DNA of 64,000 nt from Dromiciops gliroides (Eukaryota; Chordata; Mammalia; Microbiotheria; Microbiotheriidae), in assembly GCF_019393635.1 (NCBI RefSeq), contig NC_057861.1, positions 460,478,330-460,542,329 on the forward strand. Reading direction: 5' to 3'. How positions within the stretch are numbered: the stretch's first letter is position 1; each line of letters opens with the position of its first letter. The notes beneath the pieces were generated by a model, which saw nothing but the letters and a program-made list of their open reading frames with translations, made no database searches and had not been told where the DNA came from. The position numbers and the translations under genes were made by a program. Shown piece by piece: positions 55,561 through 64,000 of this stretch.

Positions 55561-56798
55561 TACCTTTAAGATTTGAAAAATAAAGTAGTGGGTTCTCATG
55601 GTAGCTACATCTTCAGTCACCTTAGGTTAGAATCAGAAGACATGAAGGAATCTCAGATCTTGTAAAGGTCTTTTCTTAGGATAGCTAAACTATCCCAGAT
55701 GAACAAATCTATATCCTAACCCTTAAAATGCATATACAATCCCTGTCGAGGTGCCTGTCATCTGTTAGAAATCAAGATGAGCCTAAAGAAAATTAGGTAG
55801 CCAACCTTCAAGTTATTGGATTCTCTGGGTCCCTTTTTTTAACTTATTTTTATAATTAATGGGGAATGAGATGGCAGAGTGGGAGACAGTATTGGATGCG
55901 GACAGAGTGGCTATGTTTTCTTAATTTATTGATGCTGTAAAGAGTAACTGAAAGAGATGATAGTTGGAAGGTATTTAGTATTGTGTTCAGAGCTGTTAAA
56001 AATCCTGCAAACCAAATAAAAATTTTATGGGTCAGACACTTTAGTCAAACTACTTAGTTTTTTTACAGTTTTTTGAGATGTGCTTTGTTTCTTGATTGCC
56101 TTTCATTGTCTATCCCAGCATATGAATTTATTAGACAGTTTTTTCTTACTGTGCCATCCATTACTCTTGGATAGAGAGTACATTTGTGGTACCTTTTGGA
56201 GGGGGATCAAATGTTTCACTGATTTTCTTTTCTCTGACTTTTTTAGGCTATCTGCATATGCTATATGCTAGAAAATCTTCATTCAAATGGTGGATGGTGA
56301 TTAAACAAACCAAAGGATCTTGCAACAGAAAGCAATTATTCAGGGTGGCTTTTGTACAGTGGTATTTGTGGAGTCTTTTGACATTCTGAAAATTTTAGTT
56401 TCATGTTCTTTTCAAGAAAATAACTGGGATATGTCTTGGTTGCCCTGTATTATTGTAATAAGCATTGATAAACTTTTTTTTTTATTTTCTTCATTTGGGA
56501 GGTAAAGGATGCTTTATATTTTTAAGAAATATATTTCATAAAAAGTTACTTCTGGCAACCAAAAAAAGTCTGCAAACTTTTGCACATATTCAACACACAG
56601 TGCCTGTTGATCTTAGTAGATTTCTTCCGGTTTTCAGTATTTTTGAAAACATTTGAAAAATGCTTTCAATGTTCTGGAATGTTAGCATTGTTGGTTGGGC
56701 AATACTGGACATTTCCTTGAGTGAATGACTAATAAGAATTCATAGGTCAAATATGGAATATTGTATAAGGTGCACACATCTCCACCATGGCTGCTGAT

Positions 56799-56815
56799 AA
56801 TAAAAGAACAATAAA
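56799..56815 (+). terminator. CAST: Two candidate proximal CAST poly(A) signals
   Basis: AATAAA occurs at 56799-56804 and again at 56810-56815 in the presumed 3'-UTR exon. Use of either would give a UTR about 0.8 kb shorter than the distal signal. Confidence 0.45.
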
Positions 56816-57546
56816 GACCCTGGATAGTACCTTTCTACAGAGCACTGAGCAAAGTGTATCATGTGACTTTTTTCTCCTCAATTCTCTCCCCCCCCCATCC
56901 CCAAAAGAATCAGGCTTTCCTGGGTTTGCATGACAAAGTGAAACATACTGAGGCTTGGATGAGAAGATCATTACCAGAACAGAGGGTGGGCAGTTCCTGT
57001 CACCCCATGGCAAGAACAGACTCAGAGCTGAAGCCAAGCACAAATAGAAATAAGATTTTGAAATGCATATGTGCTGTTGATAATTTGCCTTTGTTTTTAT
57101 ATTCAGTTCTGCATGTCGTTGGAGATGAATGCAGGTGTCTGTTCTTTACATAAGACTTGAAAATAGTTTTTTTAAAGCAATATTAAAATGTTAGTCTTTG
57201 CACTGTACAGACTTTGTGGAAATTAAGTTTGCCAAATAAGGACAAAAATAATTTTGCTGCTTAAAAAACACATGAAACTTGGTGTTTTATCTCTCTACAA
57301 CAATTTAAGTCGAGCTCTGATGTTTTAGGACAGTGTTTTTTCAAGCGAGAAACTCAAAGGAACTGTTAAGCATCCTGAGGTGGAGGGTTGGGTTGGGTTT
57401 GGGTTTGATGACCCTTCTGTTGATATTGAGCATTAAAAATAATCTTAGAAGGTTTTATTACATGGGTTCTTACAAAGTTTTGTTTAGGATTGTACCATTG
57501 GAAAAAAGTCTGAGAATCACTCTTCTGAAGGTATGAGTGAGTGGCT

Positions 57547-57552
57547 AATAAA
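57547..57552 (+). terminator. CAST: Candidate distal CAST poly(A) signal
   Basis: AATAAA lies about 1.3 kb into the presumed terminal exon, followed by T/G-containing sequence. Together with the proximal pair it would allow alternative 3'-UTR lengths. Confidence 0.45.
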
Positions 57553-57570
57553 ATGTTTTGAAGGCAAATG

Positions 57571-58089
57571 AGTTTATGGACATCACATTGAACATACAAC
57601 TGAATGTTCATACAACAGATGCTTCGTATGAGCTTTTGAATTCTGATACTGAATGATAGGAAGAGATGCTAGGTTCATAGCACATAGACTACATTTTTTA
57701 GAAAGTATAATATCTCCAAACATCACACTTAGTAATTTCATCTAGAAAGACAAACTTTTGTAACACTGACTTCCTTGAAGAAATCGAGGAACTTTTAAAA
57801 ACAAAAGATGCCAACCACCAAACCCTGCTGGTGGTGGAGGATAAGCCCCATGGAATGGGTACCACATCTGCGTCTGTGTATATCCTGGTAGCAAAGCTGA
57901 ATAGGTTATAGGTTCTGAATACACCCCTTAGCTGATTGAGAGAGGAGGCTGTTGTTATTCTTTGCACTGGGGCAAAGAAGCCCAGAGATGGCAATTCATT
58001 TATGAAAAAAAGGTAGTTGTAATTTGATGTGGGAATAGTGTATCAGTCTAAGGACTTTTCCACAAATAGATTTAAAAACTAGTGACCAA
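57571..58089. other. Gap between convergent CAST and ERAP1 ends
   Basis: About 0.5 kb between the last CAST poly(A) signal and the farthest ERAP1 candidate. Reading frames here (for example 57698-57994 on the - strand) have no homology that I recognise. Nothing else is seen. Confidence 0.4.
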
Positions 58090-59572
58090 CATAACAAAAT
58101 CACCATGAGTCATTAAAATATAGAAATGGATCCCATTTTATTTAAAACAACAAACTTTGCATTAAAAATAACTTTCATTAGTTTTGGTTGTGTTTTTGTT
58201 AACAAGAAAAATTGAAAAGTATGGCTGATGTTCATTAAATTATATTTCTCAAATAATAGAGAATGCAACTTTGTAAAACATGATCTAGAAGAGTATCCCT
58301 GATACTCTTGTTTTAAGTCAGTATATCTCAAGTACTTTCTCCACTGCAGTATCATTACTCCAATATATTAAGTAGCCTAGTATGGGGTGGTTTTTTGTTT
58401 GTTTTTTGCAGGGCAATGAGGGTTAAGTGACTTGCCCAGGGTCACACAGCTAGTAATTGTCAAGTGTCTGAAGCCGGATTTGAACTCAGGTACTCCTGAA
58501 TCCAGGGCCAGTGCTTTACCACTGCACCATCTAGCTGCCCCCACCTAGTATGTTTTAACACAAAATCCTAGGTGTCTTTTTTAAATCATGTAAACTACAA
58601 AAGCAGCCGGTTCTCAGTTAGACTCGTATGTTTAAGTAGTTTCAATCATCTTGCATTATTTTAAAACATTTTAGTGCCAATAATAATACAATTAATATCC
58701 TTTGACTTGTTCTTCAGTGGCATTAACATTTCGTAACTCTTCAGCACTCATGGTCAGACCAAATTAATTAATTCATGCTTTTCCCTTTGTACCACCTTAT
58801 CACCAAGCAACACCTCTCCAGCTCAATTTCAGCTAAACATTTTTGCTTCTTAGCCCCTTCTGTGTCACAGATCTCTCCCCAGAATGATGATTTTAAATCC
58901 ATAAACAGCACATATACAAGGATTACAAAGGAAGCCAATTATATTGAAATAAAAATGTGATTTTCCCAGGGTAAGAATCCCTGTGCCAAGCTTTAATAGG
59001 AACTTTAATTTTTTTTTTACCCATAAGCTTCATATTTTAGTTTTGGAGTATACTTGTTCTAGCCCCTACTAGTTTCAGGATAATCATCATGATATTTCTC
59101 TAACTTTTCCTTCCTGGAGAAGAAAAAAATATATAATAGACATGCTTCATATATATTCAGATTTGTCTAGGGATGTAAGGTTTATAAAGATCTTTCTTAG
59201 AACCCTGAGGTAGGTGGCATGAGAGTTATCTTTATTTTATAGGTGAGGAAACTGGTCTTAACACATAGTAGGTAGCATTAGGTCCTGGATTTAGATGAAA
59301 AGTACCCAAACAACCTTTACATTCTGGTATATGACTTATACTGAATTGGTACCTTTAAATATCTATATCAATAACCCAGCTGAGAGAAATGGGGATAGAA
59401 AAATGATTGGAGTTGGAGCTAGAACCTGTCTTTTTTAGATGCTAAAAAATATAGCCACCTCATGGCAAAAAAAAAAAAAAAAAAAAAAACATTTTTTTTC
59501 TTAATAAGTTCACCTGCATCACAAAATCTGGTAATTACAGTAGATCACAAGAACCCAGCAACACATGAAAAG
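58090..59572 (-). other. ERAP1: ERAP1 3'-UTR region and gap to CAST
   Basis: No coding sequence is visible here. Candidate - strand poly(A) signals (TTTATT on the + strand) lie at 59231-59236, inside a MIR-like scrap, and at 58137-58142. Apart from a SINE at 58385-58543 the region is unique-looking AT-rich sequence. The true UTR end is not decidable from sequence. Confidence 0.4.
58385..58543 (-). repeat. Short CORE-SINE between CAST and ERAP1
   Basis: Reverse orientation with direct repeats cctagtatg at 58376-58384 and 58544-58552. It lies in the ERAP1 3' flank or UTR. Confidence 0.9.
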
Positions 59573-59725
59573 TTACAATGAGCTGGTCCTTTTTTCTAAC
59601 CACGTTCTGATTTTCTCATAATTCCGATTCATCCAGTGTATATTTTCTTCAATCGTTTCAAGTGTTTGCTGAACACAGCGAAGCTGGGAACCATTTTCCT
59701 TCAGGGAGCTGAAGAATTCTTTCAC
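59573..59725 (-). CDS. ERAP1: ERAP1 last coding exon
   Basis: Acceptor ctcaaaag with a weak pyrimidine tract. It encodes VKEFFSSLKENGSQLRCVQQ and ends LEKRTSSL followed by TAA at 59573-59575. This corresponds to the shorter of the two known human C-termini. The last residues differ from the human end, as expected at this distance. Confidence 0.95.
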   Translation of the reverse strand: MKEFFSSLKENGSQLRCVQQTLETIEENIHWMNRNYEKIRTWLEKRTSSL

Positions 59726-60146
59726 CTTTTGAGGAAAAATTTTAAAGTGTCTTTTTCCCTTTTTTTTTTTTTGGTCAAACATTAAACATAAATTCATGTT
59801 TTTAAAGCTAAAAGAAACCTTAGAAATCATCTAGTCCAAGGCATTCTCTTTTTTTTTACAGATGAGGCTATTGAAGCCCAGCTGATCACCAAAGAAGAAA
59901 TTATATAAGCTAAAACTCCAATGTTAGCCAGAGTTTCATATGAGAGCCATGTCTATAGATGAAATTGTATACATTTGATTTGAACTTACACTACCCAAAA
60001 TAGAGAAGGTTTCTTGAGGTCACTTTTTTTTTCTTATGTGGGCTGCTTTTGCTCAGTCACAGTTGAAAATTCACTATTTACCAGTTCATTGTTCTGGCTT
60101 AACCAGAACAATGATATATAGTTTTCTCTCTTTCTCTCTGTTTCCC

Positions 60147-60216
<70 letters not shown>

Positions 60217-62701
60217 TTTTAAAAAAACTTTTTGTCAAATATATTTCATTCATATAACCACAGGCTTTGCATGTTGGCATAGAAATGCATATTATAGAAA
60301 CATCCTAGGGAATAGGGAGCGTAGCATGTTATGGTAGGAAGAGCATTGGCCTGGAAGTCAAGACACTTAGATCCTGGCCTAGCTACTATCTAGTTATATG
60401 ACTAAGTCGTAACATCTCTGAGCCTCCATTTCCTGATCTTTAAGATGAAGGGATTGAACTAGAAGTTGCCAGAAAGTTGAAAGCTTCCAACTCCTGAATG
60501 CATATCTACAGTCATGGGTATGGGTAGAAGGATGGTTGTCTAGGATGCCTCTATGTTCATCTTGGTATGGCAATGTCAAAGTGACTGTCATATCTGCAAA
60601 TCTCACATGTTAATTCCTTGGGGGTTTTAATCTACCTTATTTTTAGTAGATAATTTATGACACTAGAAGTTTAGTTAGGAAAATATTACCTCTTCAAGTT
60701 GCTCTCTTGTAGAGTATTGATTTGTGGTTCCCATCACCATGTGGGCTAAAGAATTTGAGCCAAGTTCAAACCTAGAAATGCCAAAGAATAAGATATACTT
60801 TGAGATTTTCATTTTCCAAACACTTGTTAAATTGCTTGCTTAGGCAGAGCACAATGTTCAACCTAGGAAAAGATTAAAAAGAAATATAAAATATGATTCC
60901 TGCCTTCAGGAGGAAGGCTCAAGACGTGTATGAGGTGGCCAAGTAACAAAACCAGGCAGTCTATGTTTAAATATAAAAGGAAATGGTATATACAATGTGT
61001 GCTAGGAAAACTCAGAAAAAGGAGATATTAGTGTGGGATTGGTGGATGCCTTGTGACATTGGAATTGGACTGACCAATGAGTTCAATTAACATAGGTTGG
61101 GAAAGGTAGAAGGGAATTACAGGGTTTAGGATGGAGGGGGCAGAAGCAGAGGGTAATACTGAAATACACAGCAGTGAGCATCTCATTAGAATTTCATATT
61201 TTCAAGAGGTTTTTAATGGTCATTTTAGTTCTCTACTTTTTTCCAACCCAGATTTCCCTAAAATTGATGTTATTTTGAGATTATGAGACTGAAAATAGAG
61301 TAAAGCTAAGAAATTTACCAATTATGGCAGAGCTACTTACTTCTGTATGATTCTATTCCAATTTTCCTTCAGAAATTGCCAAGCCAAGAGATAACCCTTT
61401 GGGTTTCTGCCAACACTACCAAGAATATATGGAAACTCCTGAGTTTTTATTATATCCCCCTGAAAACTCTGTTCTAGTAACCTAAAAAAGAATGAGAATA
61501 AATGTAAGTGGTAATTTAGCCATGAAACAGCTATGGCTGACATTCATTAAACAGTTATAAGAATAAACCTAGTACTATCAAGTCATAAAAGGTACACAGG
61601 TGGGTATTAAGTCTGTGTTCTGATGCCCAGTTTTACAAATGTATCATTAGTGATCAAATATAAAAAGAAAAGAGAAAGATATGTATCCAGTAACATGAGT
61701 TAGTCAACTAGCATCTATGTGCCCAATAGCACTGGAGATAGACAAAAAGACAGTCCTTGCCTTCACAGAGCTTACAGTCTTAGTGGGGGAGACAGTACAT
61801 TCAACAATGTGCAAACAAGATACATAAAGAATTAAATTGCTGATAATTCACAGGCAAAATGTGCTAGTATTAAGATAGATTGAAAAAGACCTTTTACAGA
61901 AGGTAGGTGTTTACCTGAAACTTCAAGGAAACCAGGAGGCAGAGATGAGGAGGGAGAGTGTTTCAGGCAAGGGGAACAGCCAGTGAAAATGCTTATACAT
62001 GAGAGATGGAGAGTCATGTTCAATGAACAATAAAGAAGCCAATGTCCCATGATCAATGAGTATGTGGGGATGTGGGGTTTAAGAAGACTGGAGAGTTTTA
62101 TAAGCCAAAGAGATTTTCTCATTAGTCATGGAGGCAGTAGGGAGCCATTGCAGTTGACTGAATAGGGAGAGTAGAGGTAATATGGGCAGATAAGTGCTTT
62201 ACGAAGATCAATTTGATGGCTGAGTGGAGGATAGACTAGAATAGGGAGACACTTGAGACCAAAATAAAGATGGATGAATCAGAATGTTTCGTTTCTTTGA
62301 GGGTGCTTAAAGATAAACTCACATATCAAACCTTACTATCTAGTGTCTCTGAAATTATTCATGCTATTTTCCATTTCATTTTGGATCTGATGCTATAAAA
62401 ATTTTCCATAATAGTACAATTTGCGCATAGCTGTTCACTACTAAATGAGTAAGCAGTACCCAAGGAAACCAAAGCTATGACAATATAACTATATCTAATT
62501 TAATTCCCTTTATCATTCCCAAAATGGGAAATTGCTCACCATTGAAGCTTTTCTTTATTTTGGCTAGTAGAGAGGGCAGATTCAATTTTGTTTTTCTCAG
62601 TACTGGACAGAGACAACTTATACTTCTCATAGAGAAAATCCCAGCCCTCTGTGGTCTGGGCCCCAGTAGCAAACACTGCAGAGGTCACATCATTTGGTAA
62701 A
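59573..62701 (-). CDS. ERAP1: ER aminopeptidase 1, last four coding exons
   Basis: ERAP1 is an ER-lumen M1 zinc aminopeptidase that trims antigenic peptide precursors for MHC class I. The window holds only the end of its C-terminal helical domain (about 178 codons). The catalytic HEXXH exon is upstream, outside the window. Exons on the - strand: 62701-62540, 61481-61341, 60771-60690, 59725-59573. Codon phases join cleanly across the first junctions (TG|G for Trp, AA|G for Lys, then phase 0). Conserved stretches include GAQTTEGWDFLYEKY, GYLLAWQFLKENWN, AHMVMGTTNQ and KENGSQLRCVQQT. ERAP1 rather than ERAP2 or LNPEP is supported by these residues and by position next to CAST. Confidence 0.95.
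60125..60212 (+). repeat. (TC/TG)n and (AC)n microsatellite
   Basis: A ctctctttc and ctgtctgtctg run followed by about 16 AC dinucleotides, inside the last ERAP1 intron. A MIR-like fragment follows at about 60330-60460. Confidence 0.93.
60690..60771 (-). CDS. ERAP1: ERAP1 exon, second from end
   Basis: An 82-nt exon with acceptor tttctag and donor gtaata. It completes the split Lys codon, then reads FELGSNSLAHMVMGTTNQ through STREQLEE. It is too short for ORF detection, but homology to ERAP1 is clear. Confidence 0.94.
60772..61340 (-). other. ERAP1 intron, no feature seen
   Basis: Unique-looking sequence. Nothing recognised. Confidence 0.5.
61341..61481 (-). CDS. ERAP1: ERAP1 exon, third from end
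   Basis: Acceptor tttttttag and donor gtaagt. It encodes LLEQSFQGD through GYLLAWQFLKENWNRIIQ, then the first two bases of a Lys codon. The AWQFLxxNW motif is conserved in the M1 oxytocinase subfamily. Confidence 0.96.
61690..62240 (+). repeat. Unnamed interspersed repeat, copy 2
   Basis: It matches the order of phrases in 47615-48135 (gagcttacagtcttagtgg, gagggagagtgtttcaggc, agccagtgaaaatgc, agaagactggagag). Located in an ERAP1 intron. Confidence 0.55.
62540..62701 (-). CDS. ERAP1: ERAP1 exon, fourth from end
   Basis: Acceptor tttttgcag and donor gtgagc, read on the - strand. Read from LPNDVTSAVFATGAQ, it continues to NKEKLQ and a split Trp codon. It forms HEAT-like helices of the C-terminal domain. 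Its ORF in the right frame lacks an ATG, so homology and splice borders define it. Confidence 0.95.
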
Positions 62702-64000
62702 CTGCAAAAAAAGAGACGGTTTGTAAGAATATTAGATTTAATCAGGCTTAATTATATAAATACATGTGTAATAGTGACAAATTATGTAATGATAAAATTT
62801 TCCCATTGCTTTTTTTGTTTTGTTTTTTCCTAGTGTGTGTTGCAGAGATGCATGCCCACTGTGCCTTGCAGATTAGGTGACCAATAAATATTTAATGAAT
62901 GAATCTAAAAAATTTTTGTTGTATGCCAATTTTATGGTTTGCAAAGGAAGCCAAAGAATTTTAAATGGTTTTAATGATCACTTCTCAGGCCCTTCTAAAT
63001 ACTATAATCCTATGACCAGAAGTCATATCGGGACAGTGTGACTCCCTAATTTCCCAGGGTAATTAAGATATTGAGGAAAAATAGAGTTCTATAGGTTATA
63101 TTGTTTCAGACAAAAGTAAGAATATGGGTTAAGACCTCAATATAACGCTCAAGTAAAATACAACAGTGCCTTAGAGCTGGGGTATCCAAAGTAAGAGCCA
63201 TGGTATTACCTATGAGGAGGGCAATGGACTGACCCCAAGGACTGTTTGGTAAACCACCTGGAGGGTGGGAAGATGGGTCACATCCTTGCAATAGCCACCT
63301 GGAGGGTTTGTCTCCAAAATAACCACATCTATCCCCTTAATTCCCCAAAATCACCCCACTCTGCTCCCCACCTCTGATGTGCTAACTCCCCACCTCCCCT
63401 CTTCAGAGCCCACACAAGGCTCCAAGGAGTCATCAGAGTCTTACAAGGCTCTGGGGAATATATGGTATCAACTGCACAGGTGGCATTTAGAAGATTACAC
63501 CTTTACCCTCTGCTCCCAGATAGTCCCCTAGACACTTCCCAGATTGTTCAAAGTGAATAATAACAGGATAAATATGCTTGTATGAACTATGATCTATATC
63601 ATGGATTGATATATAGATATAGATACATTATCTTTCCTCCCAATACCACCTGTCTTCTAAACTGCCCTATTGCTGTTCAGGGTATCATCCTTCCAGTGAC
63701 CTCCCATAGCCAATCAGTTGCCAAATCTCTTCGGGTCCACCTCCACATCTCTAGCGTCAGTCTTCTTCCCCCTACTCACAGCCACGATCCTTGTCACACA
63801 CTCATCACTTTTCCTGTACTATTGCAATGATCTCGTTTCCCTACCTTACATCTCTTATCACTTAAGTCCACCCTCCACAAAGCTGCCAAAAGGAAAATGT
63901 TAAGAAATTTTAGGAAAATTCCCAAAAGTACTGATCTAACCATGTCACTTCCACTCAATAAAAACCAATGGCTCACTATGACTTCTAGAACCAAATATTA
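62702..64000. other. ERAP1 intron with L2-type end of window
   Basis: No further ERAP1 exon is seen upstream of 62701. From about 63640 an L2-type LINE internal part runs off the window (phrase aaccatgtcacttccactca). The open frames at 63582-63994 belong to it. Confidence 0.5.

Larger units (their letters stand above)
56247..57570 (+). other. CAST: Probable CAST terminal 3'-UTR exon
   Basis: A strong acceptor (gacttttttag, preceded by a ttttctttt tract) opens non-repetitive sequence with no convincing ORF, continuing to the poly(A) signals. This matches a separate 3'-UTR exon paired with the donor at 54602. The call is inferred from splice signals, lack of repeats and position; no transcript was available. 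The 3' end is approximate. Confidence 0.55.

Noticed and set aside
57698..57994. 98-codon - strand ORF between CAST and ERAP1
   Set aside because: No homology, and two overlapping frames of similar length; likely chance.
1..64000. CRISPR array, operon or bacterial system
   Set aside because: No regularly spaced repeats of that kind; spliced genes and mammalian repeats throughout show a vertebrate nuclear sequence.

Overview
The window is vertebrate nuclear DNA, almost certainly from a marsupial. It holds most of the 3' half of the calpastatin gene (CAST, + strand, 25 coding exons between 2125 and 54585), a probable CAST 3'-UTR exon near 56247-57570, and the last four coding exons of ERAP1 on the - strand (62701 down to 59573). 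CAST and ERAP1 tail to tail is the conserved mammalian arrangement. The marsupial assignment rests on many copies of two tRNA-headed CORE-SINE families of marsupial type, on marsupial-looking L1, L2 and CR1/L3 fragments, and on CAST and ERAP1 exons that are clearly mammalian but divergent from placental ones. I cannot fix the species; the abundant short SINE suggests an Australian lineage, but that is from memory.

Layout: 1-4126 is CAST intron sequence with three small exons of the N-terminal region. The intron 4127-16805 contains a 9.3 kb gammaretrovirus-like provirus on the - strand (6246-15540), inserted into an older CR1/L3 LINE. It has two 481-bp LTRs differing at only six positions, a tRNA-Pro primer binding site, recognisable gag, pro-pol and env, and a nested solo LTR of another family inside reverse transcriptase (11691-12046, 4-bp target duplication GATG). 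From 16806 to 54585 the CAST exons encode four calpain-inhibitory repeats. Each repeat is a five-exon cassette (subdomain A, subdomain B, short linker, subdomain C, spacer), and every complete internal exon is a multiple of 3 nt in phase 0. Introns are filled with SINEs, L1 and L2 ends, CR1 pieces and simple repeats. Between 57570 and 59572 lies the short gap between the two convergent genes.

Functionally, calpastatin is the cytosolic inhibitor of the calcium-dependent calpains; ERAP1 is the ER aminopeptidase that trims peptides for MHC class I. They are neighbours by old synteny, not an operon. The provirus is young but damaged: in-frame stops in gag, pol and env, the nested LTR, and several one-base frame changes, most of them at homopolymer runs. 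The most unusual items are the nested young LTR, a 62-codon membrane-type reading frame between pol and env, the eroded B motif of calpastatin domain 2, and an AT-rich 75-bp hairpin.
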